From Sandaracinaceae bacterium (GTDB lineage: Bacteria; Myxococcota_A; Polyangia; Polyangiales; JADJQN01): 64,000 nucleotides of DNA. Where the stretch lies: the NCBI GenBank assembly GCA_016712745.1, contig JADJQN010000015.1, positions 310,001 to 374,000 of the forward strand, read 5' to 3'. Below, in pieces: positions 1 to 9,571 of this stretch. The position numbers and the translations under genes are program-made. Under the pieces are notes generated by a model, which worked only from the letters and a program-made list of their open reading frames with translations, did not search any database and was not told where the DNA came from. How positions within the stretch are numbered: the stretch's first letter is position 1; each line of letters opens with the position of its first letter.

Positions 1-1032
1 GATGGCTTGGGCCACGGTAACGACTGGAGCAGATTCGCGATCACCCCCGTGCCGAAAGCGATTGGGCCGTACGAGCGCACGGTCCTCGCCTACGCGCGTC
101 GCCAGGATTCGCACATTGCCTTCGACGATTCGCGCGCCCGCGAGTAGTGGATCGCCAATCACGCGCCGCACCGGGACGCGAGCGCCCGGATGCAAGAGCG
201 CCATCGCTTCGCCGGCCTTCACAACGCCATCCACAGCTACCGTTTCACCTTCGAGCGCGAGAACTTCTTCGCCGGTTCGGATTAGATCGGTGCTCACCTC
301 TTTTTGAGCGACGCCCAAGCGATCGGTTGAGCTTGCGACAGGAACGCTCACAACCTTTGGCATCTTGCGCAACAGGGCTTCCACGATGCGCGAAACTGGC
401 TCTCGCGATCGTGCGTCGATCCACGCCCGCGCAAGCAAGGCTGCGCTTGCAACTGCCGCACCGACCATACCGAACCACGCTTTTTCGTCGTCGAGCACGT
501 GCGCCAGTGCAGCGACGGTCGCGATGCACGCGCCCACGGGAGCGAGCAACCACGACAGGACATCGGTGTGGCGACGTGCGTCAAAGAACGCGATGATCGA
601 GACGCCTATCGCGATTAGATTGGCAGTGCATGATAGTGCAGCCATCCAGATGTTGGCGGAGAGCGCTCCGCACAAGGCCGCAACAGCGCTTGCGACGAGC
701 GCCAACCGAGGGTCGCGCAATGCGGAGATGGGGGCTTCCTCCTCCTTTTCCGGAACGGTGGAAATCGAGACGACGGAATCGCGTCCCGCGTCCACAAGCG
801 TGATGCGCGTCGGCTGCACCGTTGGCTCGGGCGGCGTGACTTCAACGAGGCGAGACTTAGGCGAGCGGTCATGAGCGCGCTCGCCTTGACGAAACCGATC
901 GGCGCATGCGCTGTCGCAGAGATAGCGGTAGCCGTCGGCGAGTAGAATCACGGCGCCGGCACGCAACGGCTCGACCGGCGTTCCGCACGCGGGGCATGGG
1001 CGCAATGGAAGATATGGACGTTGAGCCGCCAC
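1..1032 (-). CDS. Heavy-metal P1B-type ATPase-like protein, degenerate actuator domain (3' end off window)
   Basis: 344 codons are visible, beginning at a GTG (1032-1030) that follows an in-frame TAA by two codons; the gene runs off the left edge. The N-terminus has a CPACG...CDSAC cluster (about residues 13-40) like YHS/TRASH metal-binding fingers. About four hydrophobic segments follow (roughly 100-180), then an E1-E2 ATPase actuator-like domain (about 240-325) with VAVDGVVKAGE and RILATRVGEDRALV. In functional P-type ATPases the loop after this point carries TGES, needed for dephosphorylation; here the aligned stretch reads LLHPGARVPV. The fold is recognisable but ion pumping is doubtful. 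The phosphorylation domain (DKTG) would lie outside the window. The family call is fairly sure, activity is not. Confidence 0.7.
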   Translation of the reverse strand, partial: MAAQRPYLPLRPCPACGTPVEPLRAGAVILLADGYRYLCDSACADRFRQGERAHDRSPKSRLVEVTPPEPTVQPTRITLVDAGRDSVVSISTVPEKEEEAPISALRDPRLALVASAVAALCGALSANIWMAALSCTANLIAIGVSIIAFFDARRHTDVLSWLLAPVGACIATVAALAHVLDDEKAWFGMVGAAVASAALLARAWIDARSREPVSRIVEALLRKMPKVVSVPVASSTDRLGVAQKEVSTDLIRTGEEVLALEGETVAVDGVVKAGEAMALLHPGARVPVRRVIGDPLLAGARIVEGNVRILATRVGEDRALVRPNRFRHGGDRESAPVVTVAQAI

Positions 1033-1094
1033 GGGGCTTTAGGCTCTAGCGGCGAAAAGCGGGCGCCGTCAAGTCGTGCGCAAACGCTGCGGCA

Positions 1095-2702
1095 CTACTC
1101 GGAGATAAAGACCCAAGTTCCCTGATTGCGACGGTCGGCAAAGACGCCGTGCCACGCCGCGGGAAGCCCGGGAGTCGTCCACTGAAAGAGCCAACGTGCA
1201 TCGGCCGGAGCGATGTTCACGCAGCCGTGGCTGTGCACCGTTCCAAAGGCGCTGTGCCAGAACGCGCCGTGCAAGGCGAAGTTGCCTTGGAAGTACATCG
1301 TCCACGGAACGTCTTCGATGCTGTACGCGCCATCGGGCGACATTTCGTCATCCATCGTCGTCGAGACGTGCTTTGACTGTATCTGAAAGAGTCCGGTCGG
1401 CGTCTCGTGACCTTCCTTACCGGTCGAGACGAGCGTGACAAAGACCGGTGTGTCGCCTTCGTATGCGACGAGTGATTGCTGCGCGAGGCTTACGTGAACC
1501 CACTTCGCCGTCGAGGGAACTCCCGGAGGGCGGTGGATTGGGTTGATGAGACGCACGGCCGGCTCGCGCACAAGGATGCCGTCGTCGCTCAGCACGTATT
1601 CGCGATTGCGACGCACGACGCTGTCATCGGCGATGACGAGCGGAGTCTGACGCTCGATGACTCCGTCGTCGACTACCGTGTCGGTCGTGTGATTCATGTG
1701 AAAGCGATGCGCGCCACCGCGAAACACAAACGCGACCGGTAGATGCCATCCGCCGCCTAACACGACGCCTCGCATCGCCGGAGGCGTTGCTTCGGTGAGC
1801 TCGCTTGCTTCGACGAATCCTCCGCGCACAGTGCGGTAGTACTCGTGCCCGCGATCATCGGTCTCCGCGTGATCGAGGCTCACATAGAAGCCGCGCAGCA
1901 TGCGCATGCGGAAGAAATCGGGCAACTCGTTGTTGGTCGACGTCGCCGCCTCGCTTCCGACATCGGCAGTTTGACCGGGAGGCGGCGGCGCGACTACATC
2001 GTCGGCACTCGCAAGCTCGTCGGCCGAAACGGCCGGCGTAGTTGCCGTCGGCGCGGTCACTGTCGCCGCGAGCGCCGCCGCACGCGCCGCTGCGCGCTCG
2101 GCATCCTGCGACATACGCTGCACGAGCGCTTCTGCGGCAACTTCCTCCTCGCGCGTTGGCAAGCTCCAGTATTGCGGCACATCGTCGCGGACGGTTCGCG
2201 CGTACGCGTAAGGCAATGCGGAGTTCAACGAAGGCGGAGCAGGTGAGGGTTCAAAGGTCTGCGGTGTCGCGCCGATCTGATAACCATTTCCCGCGCACAC
2301 AAAACCGTTTCCCGGAACTTCATGCCAGCCGCCGGCGCATCCCGGTCCACTCACGCGCTCCTTGGCTCGGAACTGCGCGCCGCGACGAACGTAGCCGACA
2401 ACGCGTGCGTGATCGGTCGGCTGCGCAAAGACCTGAGCGAGGAAATGATAGACAACGCCATGCAGCGGATACGCGGCGTTGAATGCGGCTTCTTCTGACT
2501 CAGCCTTGGCGCGCGCTTCAGCTTCAGGATCAGGTGGCGGCTCAGGCGCGGGTTCCTCGGCTGCTTGCGCGGCATGCCTCTCGGGCACCATCACCGGCGT
2601 TTCCACGCGTAGCTCGCCGGAAGGGCTGCTCGTCGACGTTCCACAGCCCACAACGGCAAGCGCTACGGAGCTAAACAGGGCGAATGAGCGAGCAGACCCC
2701 AT
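1095..2702 (-). CDS. L,D-transpeptidase (YkuD) lipoprotein
   Basis: 535 aa. The N-terminus has a lipoprotein signal ending in VVGC (Cys about residue 20), so the mature protein should be membrane-anchored in the envelope. A Pro/Glu/Ala-rich linker and an SH3-like middle region with CAGGWHEV precede a C-terminal YkuD domain. The catalytic signature is His478 in LHGAFWHS followed by SHGCVN with nucleophile Cys494. YkuD enzymes form 3-3 cross-links in peptidoglycan or attach proteins to it; the substrate here is not readable from sequence. It lies 62 nt from the P-type ATPase-like gene on the same strand, so the two may be co-transcribed. Confidence 0.85.
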   Translation of the reverse strand: MGSARSFALFSSVALAVVGCGTSTSSPSGELRVETPVMVPERHAAQAAEEPAPEPPPDPEAEARAKAESEEAAFNAAYPLHGVVYHFLAQVFAQPTDHARVVGYVRRGAQFRAKERVSGPGCAGGWHEVPGNGFVCAGNGYQIGATPQTFEPSPAPPSLNSALPYAYARTVRDDVPQYWSLPTREEEVAAEALVQRMSQDAERAAARAAALAATVTAPTATTPAVSADELASADDVVAPPPPGQTADVGSEAATSTNNELPDFFRMRMLRGFYVSLDHAETDDRGHEYYRTVRGGFVEASELTEATPPAMRGVVLGGGWHLPVAFVFRGGAHRFHMNHTTDTVVDDGVIERQTPLVIADDSVVRRNREYVLSDDGILVREPAVRLINPIHRPPGVPSTAKWVHVSLAQQSLVAYEGDTPVFVTLVSTGKEGHETPTGLFQIQSKHVSTTMDDEMSPDGAYSIEDVPWTMYFQGNFALHGAFWHSAFGTVHSHGCVNIAPADARWLFQWTTPGLPAAWHGVFADRRNQGTWVFISE

Positions 2703-2765
2703 GCACCGCGAATCGCACGCTTAGGTGTTGCGCGTCCAATTCTCGGCCCCCATTTCCGCTTTGGT

Positions 2766-5552
2766 TTAGCGGAGGAAGAGCCTGGGATCGTCAGGGCGGC
2801 TGTCTATATGGAAGTGGTTGCGATGCCCGGCGTTGTAGTTGGGCGTCAGAACTGTCGAAAAGGCGTGCGATTCCGACAGCTCGCAGGCGATTTGCAGGAG
2901 CTCGGCCGCGTGCGCGTCCGTCGGCGGCGGCCCAGCGCAGGTTTCTTGCGCGGGCGTGACGACGAATTCGTTTTCGACCGAGAGAACACTGTCGGACTTA
3001 TAGAAGTTGGCCAGATCGAGAGCGAGGCCAAGTGTGTGAAAGCTTGGCCGTGGGTGATCTCGGTAGGAGGAAAGTACATCGACGCGCCTGATGTTGTGCC
3101 GGTGCAGGACCGCGAGAAGGATCGGCAACCGCGCGGCCATCTCACACGCCAGGATAACCGGCTGCTCTGGATGCATGTGATGAAAAACCACCCCGTCGAC
3201 GACGCGGTCGATGCGCACGGGAGTAGCGACGGGCGTTGTCGGCACCTCATCGACCGGTGTGAAACGGATGTTCGCCTCACGCAAGGCGCTCAAACAATCG
3301 CGCTGGCGACGAAAGGACCAGACGCTTCCTTCATCGATGTTCCACGTCGAGCCAGGAATTTGCGCGCGGTAGTTCTCGAATGTAGCAACGCGTCGCGCGA
3401 TAACGCGGGCTATTACGCCCGCCGGATCATGCGAGGGTGCGAGAAAGTCCGTCGGCCGTGCGGGCACAGGCGGCGCAGTTGGAATCGGCATGAGAGGCGT
3501 AACGGGATTGCCGTCGAAGTCGAGGGGGTAGGCGGTGGCTAGGCTTGTGCTCGTCGGCCCATCGTCCCCACCCTCGCCGATTGCGTCCGCTGACGCCGTG
3601 CGTGTTGTCTCGGCAAAAGCGCCCGGCAACTGCCAGTGCGCGTCGAAGAATCCGCTCGCGCGCGGAGCACTGGGATGAAAGATGAGGCGCTGTCGCACGC
3701 GAGTCGCCGCACCGTCGTAGATCGCGTAGTCGCCGAGGAAGTCGGGCAGATTATGTCCTGCCATTACGGCCTCCGGCGTGACGCCGGTTTGAACGATCAC
3801 GTAGGAGCGCGGTGAAAGGGGATTGGGGTAAATGTAGCGAACGCCGATATCGTTGCCCTCAAAGCGCTGAGCGCCGAAACTGATTCCAGTTTCGTCGGCG
3901 CGTATGGGCAGACGACTGGACATGCGATTGAGCACGGCATTGTCGTTAGCCGTGCCGTACAGGACGAGCGTGGCGTTTGCCATCATCTCCTCGTTGACTT
4001 CCGTGTCGGCGACGACGCGCTGCGCAACGCTCCATGTCCACAACGGCCAGCCACGCGACCCTTTCTGTGCAGCGCGACGAAGCGCTTCGGTGTGCTCAGC
4101 GTTGGCTGTGCCGTAGACGTGAATCATGCGTCCGTAATATGCGTCGCTCAACGGACCCGCGAGGCCTGGCACCTTCGCGAGACCGTTTGCAGTCTCGGGG
4201 TAGCCGGTGGTCCAGCCGCGCGCTTGCCGCGCTAAATGAATCACGTGACCGAGCGATGCGCGTTCTCCGCTGAACACCTCACGCCCGTCGACAACAATGC
4301 GCGCATGCGTGCCCGCCGCGAGCGGCACGTCGCGCAGGTCGATCGCGAACGCTTCTGCACCCGTCGTCGTCACGGAGATGGTGTCGCCGGCAACATCAGC
4401 CTGAAGACGCGCAATCTCGGGATAGTTCGCGATGCGCGTGACCGTCACCCAAAACTGCTGCGCGGCTCGATAATCGCCCGTCGCAATGTGCACCGAGCTC
4501 GGACGCGGATTGCGCCGCACGTTGGCAAGCGAATCGTAGATCGCGCCGTGGCGATGCACGATGTAGAGCAAGTCGTGCCCGGCATCAAACCACGTTCCGC
4601 GCGCAGGAAAGTGCCCCGCTTCGACGCGCCGGTCGAGCTCTTCAATGAACGCCGGTCGCATCGGACCCGGATCGCGCGAGCCGTGATAGTAGCGATAGTC
4701 CGTGTCGTAAGAATTCTCGAGCAGATGCATGCCTGACAGCGTTGCCATCACCGCGCGCTCTTCTGCGCGCGGACGACCACCACTGTACTGCTCCCAGCTC
4801 GGCGCGCCCGCCATGGCGATCACTGCGCTGAAGAGCGATGCGTGCCTAAGCCCGATGTTGTGCGCGCCGATGCCGCCGTTCGAGAGACCACACAACACGA
4901 CCCGATCGTTGTCGACGTTGTAGTTGGCTTTCACATCCGCAAGCACGTCGAGCACGTCCTGCTCACCCATCCAGCGCCACAAGACTTGTCCGTAGCCATC
5001 GGGCGCAACCACGATCCAATCGGGTGACCATTGTGGAGAAAACTCGTCCCACAGATGCTGGTCGTACTCGAGCCAGCTCATGTTGTTGCCGAGTGTGACG
5101 CCGAGGAAAAGGTTTCCGTTCGACGACCCCCCATGCAGCATCACCATCACCGGATACGAGCGCGTCGGATCGTACTGCGGCGGGATGTAGACGGTATAAC
5201 CCTGACGTCGCTCAGAAATAGGCGACATGTATCCACGGTTAGAAATTTTTCCGCGCTGCTCGGGATACGGATCATGTCCCGCGCGTGCGCGCGTGATGAA
5301 TTGGTTCGCGCGCGTGCGCCACGCGTCAGCCTGCGCGGGGAAGCGCGTGGTGATGCGCTCGACCGTATCGAGCATGTAAGCGATCCCCTCGAGGGCGGCT
5401 GTCGGAACATTCTCCGGACGATTGGTGCGCAGCGCGTCGAGCTGCCCACGCAACTGTGTCAGCGAAGGCGCGTCAGCGCGTGCCGGCGCAGGCGCAGAAA
5501 TCGCGACCGCGATCAGAGCCAACCCTAGAGAATAAGACCAGATCTGCTTCAT
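2766..5552 (-). CDS. Secreted alpha/beta-hydrolase esterase fused to a C-terminal extensin-like (M15-type) domain
   Basis: 928 aa. A Sec signal peptide (about 1-26, APARA|DAP) is followed by an esterase/depolymerase-like alpha/beta hydrolase (about 118-320): YTVYIPPQYDP, an LHGGSSNG oxyanion region, nucleophile Ser224 in CGLSNGG, and a probable catalytic His in DAGHDLLY. After a middle region of unknown fold, the last 130 residues match the extensin-like C-terminal family: SYRDH, SFHTLGLALDLANF and YNAGHRNHFHID, which holds the zinc-ligand pattern of M15-type peptidoglycan peptidases. An esterase plus a putative murein-cleaving module suggests an exported lytic enzyme or wall-remodelling factor; that role is inference. 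Confidence 0.78.
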   Translation of the reverse strand: MKQIWSYSLGLALIAVAISAPAPARADAPSLTQLRGQLDALRTNRPENVPTAALEGIAYMLDTVERITTRFPAQADAWRTRANQFITRARAGHDPYPEQRGKISNRGYMSPISERRQGYTVYIPPQYDPTRSYPVMVMLHGGSSNGNLFLGVTLGNNMSWLEYDQHLWDEFSPQWSPDWIVVAPDGYGQVLWRWMGEQDVLDVLADVKANYNVDNDRVVLCGLSNGGIGAHNIGLRHASLFSAVIAMAGAPSWEQYSGGRPRAEERAVMATLSGMHLLENSYDTDYRYYHGSRDPGPMRPAFIEELDRRVEAGHFPARGTWFDAGHDLLYIVHRHGAIYDSLANVRRNPRPSSVHIATGDYRAAQQFWVTVTRIANYPEIARLQADVAGDTISVTTTGAEAFAIDLRDVPLAAGTHARIVVDGREVFSGERASLGHVIHLARQARGWTTGYPETANGLAKVPGLAGPLSDAYYGRMIHVYGTANAEHTEALRRAAQKGSRGWPLWTWSVAQRVVADTEVNEEMMANATLVLYGTANDNAVLNRMSSRLPIRADETGISFGAQRFEGNDIGVRYIYPNPLSPRSYVIVQTGVTPEAVMAGHNLPDFLGDYAIYDGAATRVRQRLIFHPSAPRASGFFDAHWQLPGAFAETTRTASADAIGEGGDDGPTSTSLATAYPLDFDGNPVTPLMPIPTAPPVPARPTDFLAPSHDPAGVIARVIARRVATFENYRAQIPGSTWNIDEGSVWSFRRQRDCLSALREANIRFTPVDEVPTTPVATPVRIDRVVDGVVFHHMHPEQPVILACEMAARLPILLAVLHRHNIRRVDVLSSYRDHPRPSFHTLGLALDLANFYKSDSVLSVENEFVVTPAQETCAGPPPTDAHAAELLQIACELSESHAFSTVLTPNYNAGHRNHFHIDSRPDDPRLFLR

Positions 5553-5683
5553 GCTGCCTCACGCGCAATTACAGCTCACGAAGGGCTTGCCGCGCCATAA
5601 AGCTACAAGGTTTGGGCCAAGGTGCACGCCGCGCTCCCACTTGGGTCTTTACTACGCGTGGCGTCATCGGCACGGTCCCGCCC

Positions 5684-6901
5684 ATGCAGGTCAACGCGGG
5701 CAGCACGGCGTTCATGATCATCTCGATGGCGCTCGTCTTATTGATGACGCCTGGCCTCGCGCTTTTCTACGGCGGCATGGTGCGCAAGAAGAATGTGCTC
5801 TCGTCGCTGATGCACTCATTCTTCGCGATCGCGCTCGTCTCTGTGCAATGGGTGCTGCTTGGCTATTCTCTGGCATTCGGCGGGGATATCGGCGGCTTTG
5901 TCGGGGATCTGCGTCACGTGGGCTTCGCGGGTGTTGGCCTCGAGGCGCACGGCGAGATCCCCCATCTTCTCTTTGCCGGCTATCAGGGCATGTTCGCGAT
6001 CATCACACCGGCGCTGATCAGCGGTGCAGTCGCCGAACGCGTAAAGTTCTCCTCGTACGCCATCTTCATTCTCTTGTGGTCGACCTTGGTCTATGGACCC
6101 GTCGCGCATTGGGTTTGGGCCGAGGGAGGCTGGCTTTACCAGATGGGCGCGCTCGACTTCGCCGGGGGCACTGTCGTGCATCTCACCTCAGGCGTGAGTG
6201 CTCTGGTCTTCGTTAAATTCATGGGCCCGCGCGTCGGCTACGGCCGCGAGAAGTTCATTCCCCACGACATCCCGATGATGGTGCTTGGGACGGGCTTGCT
6301 TCTGTTTGGCTGGATCGGGTTTAACGCGGGAAGCGCACTTGCCGCTAACGGAACCGCTGCGCTCGCGGCGATCACGACGTGGATTGCCGCCGCAGCCGGC
6401 GGCCTATCGTGGGCCTGCGCCGAATGGGTGAAGCACAAGAAGCCGAGCATGCTTGGAACCGCATCGGGTCTTGTCGCAGGGTTGGTTGCGATCACGCCCG
6501 GTGCTGGCTTCGTGAGTCCACTGGCCGCGATAACGGTAGGCTCGCTAGCAGGCCTCGTTTGTTACGGGGCTGTCCTGTGGAAGGCCCGCGGCGGATACGA
6601 CGACGCGCTCGATGCCTTTGGTGTTCACGGCGTTGGCGGCTTACTTGGCGCGCTGCTCACAGGCGTATTCGCCCAGAAAGCGCTCAACCCGTCAGGTCAA
6701 GATGGACTGATCGCGGCCGGCAACTTTCATCAGCTCGGCGTGCAGGCGCTCGGCGTGCTCGTTGCGGCGCTGTATGCGGCAGCCGTTAGCGCAGTCTTGC
6801 TCCTAGTCCTGCGATCGACCTTAGGTCTGCGAGTCGATGAGCCGAGCGAACGCGAAGGTCTCGACACAACGCAGCACGGCGAAGAAGCCTACAACTCGTA
6901 G
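5684..6901 (+). CDS. amtB: Ammonium transporter AmtB/Amt
   Basis: 405 aa from ATG 5684. An in-frame GTG at 5456 would add 76 basic residues that do not resemble the family and overlap the divergent esterase gene, so it was not chosen. The chain has about eleven transmembrane segments, with family signatures near TPGLALFYGGMVRKKN and in DAFGVHGVGGLLGALLTG. The two pore histidines of Amt proteins are present in GTVVHLTSG and FGVHGVGG. It takes up ammonium across the inner membrane. No glnK/PII gene is adjacent, which is unusual because amtB and glnK are often paired. The 131-nt gap to the divergent esterase must hold both promoters. Confidence 0.93.
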   Translation: MQVNAGSTAFMIISMALVLLMTPGLALFYGGMVRKKNVLSSLMHSFFAIALVSVQWVLLGYSLAFGGDIGGFVGDLRHVGFAGVGLEAHGEIPHLLFAGYQGMFAIITPALISGAVAERVKFSSYAIFILLWSTLVYGPVAHWVWAEGGWLYQMGALDFAGGTVVHLTSGVSALVFVKFMGPRVGYGREKFIPHDIPMMVLGTGLLLFGWIGFNAGSALAANGTAALAAITTWIAAAAGGLSWACAEWVKHKKPSMLGTASGLVAGLVAITPGAGFVSPLAAITVGSLAGLVCYGAVLWKARGGYDDALDAFGVHGVGGLLGALLTGVFAQKALNPSGQDGLIAAGNFHQLGVQALGVLVAALYAAAVSAVLLLVLRSTLGLRVDEPSEREGLDTTQHGEEAYNS

Positions 6902-6933
6902 GGACGCCATCTTCGACGCGGATGCGCTCGCAA

Positions 6934-7752
6934 TCAGTAGATCACTTCATCGTCGCCGTCTGTCACGACGACATAGAGGATCGTGTCGGCGCGCGTTTCT
7001 GCGCTGAGGCTTTCCCAGACCGTGTGAATCGACTCGGCGTGCATCTCCCCGTAGGCCATCACGAAGAGAATCTGCTTCACCCATCGATCGCTTTCGACCA
7101 CGTTCGCCGAGCTTTCGAGAATGTCGTTGAACTTGCGCTCGATGAACGCCGCGTCCTCCGTCGTGTACGGATCGCTCAGCGGAAATGATTCCGCGCGTGT
7201 CACGCTCACGCCGACTCGCATGCCGCCGATGGAAATAAGAATGTCGGTCTTCTTGCTGGTCGTCGGATCGTAAACAACTTCGGTCTCGCTTTTGAGAAAT
7301 GTCGCGTCTTCGCAACGTGCGAGCACTTCGAACGCGAGCGCTTCGCTGATTCCGCTGCTTCCCCCGGCAGTGCCGTCCGCTAAGATTTCCTGCGCGCCTT
7401 CGGTAAGCAAAGTGCGCTCTTCCGGATCGTTGTATCCGTCGCTCATGAAGTCGTAGTGCGTGAGAAAATACGAGGGCGCGCTTTCGTCGAGCTCTGCGAG
7501 AACGCGGCCGCACGGACCTGCGATGGTTCCAAAGCCGCTCGCGCTGCCGCCGCTATCCGATTCGCTTGCATCAAGCGCGGGGGCGTCGATCACGTTCTGT
7601 GCGTCCTCTGCGCCGAAATCCGTCGCCTGAGCGTCAAAGCCTGCCGCATCGAAGCCCGCATCTAGCGAACGGGTGCCCGCACCGGAGTCGGTGCAAGCGC
7701 AAATCGCGAGGCTGAAACCAAGGATCGAAAGACCTGAAGAGAGGGTAGGCAT
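6934..7752 (-). CDS. Lipoprotein of unknown function
   Basis: 272 aa from the ATG at 7752, chosen because it begins a lipoprotein signal (MPTLSSGLSILGFSLAICAC); a GTG/ATG further upstream at 7818 would bury it. After the lipidated Cys comes a low-complexity Asp/Ala/Ser-rich linker (about 20-80), common in myxobacterial surface lipoproteins. A compact domain follows with KTDILISIGGMRVGVSVTRA and a C-terminus rich in beta-type residues (ILYVVVTDGDDEVIY). I do not recognise the family. It is convergent with amtB, 32 nt apart. Confidence 0.7.
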   Translation of the reverse strand: MPTLSSGLSILGFSLAICACTDSGAGTRSLDAGFDAAGFDAQATDFGAEDAQNVIDAPALDASESDSGGSASGFGTIAGPCGRVLAELDESAPSYFLTHYDFMSDGYNDPEERTLLTEGAQEILADGTAGGSSGISEALAFEVLARCEDATFLKSETEVVYDPTTSKKTDILISIGGMRVGVSVTRAESFPLSDPYTTEDAAFIERKFNDILESSANVVESDRWVKQILFVMAYGEMHAESIHTVWESLSAETRADTILYVVVTDGDDEVIY

Positions 7753-7930
7753 GGGGGCCGAGTGTAGCGCGTCCCGCATTCCGTCAACCCGGCCCAGCGT
7801 CCGTCGGGATTCTGTCACCCAGTGAAATACTAAGAATTCCAGCTAGATCAGCGAGAGGACGTACCTGTACAAGTGGGAGCCATTGCGCCGGCCTTGTCAT
7901 CAGCTAGCGTGCGCTTCCTAACAGGTGAAC

Positions 7931-9571
7931 ATGTCGCAGCGTGCTCGGTTTGGTTCCTTCCTTGGTCGTCTTCTCCTATGTGCCGCAGTTTTCGCCCCGG
8001 CGTCGGTGGCGAACGCAGCGCCATTGCTCACAGGTTTCGGGGGCCCCGGCGGCTTTGGTTCGAACGTGCTGCCGGGTAACGACGACGGTTCGTCTTCCGT
8101 GATCGATCTAACGGTGGCGTTCCCAGGGGGCCTGCGCTTCTTCGGCTCGACTGCCTACACCTCGGTCTACGTGAACAACAACGGCAACATCACCTTTGCC
8201 AATGCTCAATATACGTTTACGCCAAGTCCCTTTCCCGTCGCCGAGCAACCGATGATCGCGCCGTACTGGGCTGACGTCGACACGCGTGGCGGCGGCGCGC
8301 CGTCCCGCAATGGCGTCTACTGGTACTTGGAGCCGGGCCGCATGATCGTGACCTGGCACAACGTCGGTTACTACAGTCAGCACGACGACAAGCAAATGGA
8401 CTTTCAGTTGATCCTGACCAACGCACTTAGCTGCGGCTCGGGCGATTTCAACGTCGAGTTCCGTTACAACCAGTGCGACTGGACGACGGGCGACGCCAGC
8501 GGCGGCTCAGGCGGCTTTGGCGGCACGCCCGCGCAAGCGGGTTTCGACGCGGGCAATCTCACCGACTTCGTCGAGATCCCCGGATCGCGCACGATGGACA
8601 TCTTGAATCTGTGCACGACGACGAACGTCCCCGGTGGCCTTGAGCTTGGTGTCTACCAGTTCGGCGTTCGCGGCGGCGCGATTGAATGTCCCGGTAGCGG
8701 AGTTCCCTGCGCAACCACTGGCGAAGGCGCGTGTGGCGTCGGCGTCACTCAGTGCGTCGGTCGCGAAATCGTCTGTACGCCGATCGGATCGGCAACTGCT
8801 GAACGTTGCGATGGAATCGACAACGATTGCGACGGCGCGATCGATGGCGACGGACTCTGCCCAGACAGCAAACGTTGCGTGTTTGGCGAATGCGTTGACC
8901 CCTGCTTCGAAGACGGATGCAACGAAGGCCAGACGTGCACCGAAGACGGTGCGTGCATCGACTCGGCCTGCATTGGCGTCACGTGCCCCGCGCTCGAGCG
9001 TTGCCGCGAAGGGACCTGTTATCCCGCGTGCGAAGGCGTCGTATGTCCGCACAATCAGCAGTGCGTCGCTGGTCGCTGCACGGATTTGTGCGACGTCCTC
9101 ACGTGTGGTGCCGAGGAAGTGTGCGTCGACGGCGCGTGCGTTCCCCAGTGCCCATGTCGTTCATGCGGTACGGACGAAATCTGCGGCGCCGATGGCGCGT
9201 GCACGCCCATCGGATGCGACATCGTCTTGTGCGATGAAGGCTTCTACTGCGCAGACGGCGTCTGCCACGACTCATGCGACGGCGCGACGTGTCCGGACGG
9301 ACAGCACTGCGAACTCGGTGCATGCGTCGAAGGCGATCCTGTGGAAGTCGACGCAGGCGTTGGGCCGGGTAGTGACGGCGGCGTTCTTCCTGGTGCCGAC
9401 GGCGGCGTTGTTCCGGGTGCCGACGGCGGCTTGTTCGTACGTCGCACGAGCGGCTGCAGTTGCGATGCACCCGGCACCTCGACCACTCCGTCGTGGATGA
9501 TGTCACTTGCTTTGCTCGCAGCGGCCGGCCTTTGGATGTCGTTGCGTCGCCGTGATAAGAAGCGCTCATGA
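7931..9571 (+). CDS. Secreted NIDO-domain, Cys-rich surface protein with MYXO-CTERM tail
   Basis: 546 aa from ATG 7931; a GTG two codons upstream (7925) is an alternative. A signal peptide (to VANAA, about 30) precedes a nidogen-like (NIDO) domain with YVNNNGNITF and APYWADVDTRGG. A string of Cys-rich modules follows (about 250-480: CDGIDNDCDGAIDGDGLC, then repeated CxxGxC units resembling EGF-like or MopE-type motifs). The C-terminus has Gly/Asp repeats (GADGG), then GCSC, a hydrophobic helix and LRRRDKKR, the arrangement of MYXO-CTERM sorting signals processed by a myxosortase. It is expected on the outer surface, perhaps in adhesion (inference). The next gene overlaps its stop by 4 nt. Confidence 0.82.
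   Translation: MSQRARFGSFLGRLLLCAAVFAPASVANAAPLLTGFGGPGGFGSNVLPGNDDGSSSVIDLTVAFPGGLRFFGSTAYTSVYVNNNGNITFANAQYTFTPSPFPVAEQPMIAPYWADVDTRGGGAPSRNGVYWYLEPGRMIVTWHNVGYYSQHDDKQMDFQLILTNALSCGSGDFNVEFRYNQCDWTTGDASGGSGGFGGTPAQAGFDAGNLTDFVEIPGSRTMDILNLCTTTNVPGGLELGVYQFGVRGGAIECPGSGVPCATTGEGACGVGVTQCVGREIVCTPIGSATAERCDGIDNDCDGAIDGDGLCPDSKRCVFGECVDPCFEDGCNEGQTCTEDGACIDSACIGVTCPALERCREGTCYPACEGVVCPHNQQCVAGRCTDLCDVLTCGAEEVCVDGACVPQCPCRSCGTDEICGADGACTPIGCDIVLCDEGFYCADGVCHDSCDGATCPDGQHCELGACVEGDPVEVDAGVGPGSDGGVLPGADGGVVPGADGGLFVRRTSGCSCDAPGTSTTPSWMMSLALLAAAGLWMSLRRRDKKRS

Noticed and set aside
2..874. Plus-strand reading frames over the first 0.9 kb
   Set aside because: They lie opposite a continuous minus-strand frame with clear P1B ATPase features and show no motifs of their own.
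5551..6216. Plus-strand frame of about 220 codons over the start of amtB
   Set aside because: Out of frame with the ammonium transporter, Arg-rich and without motifs; a shadow.
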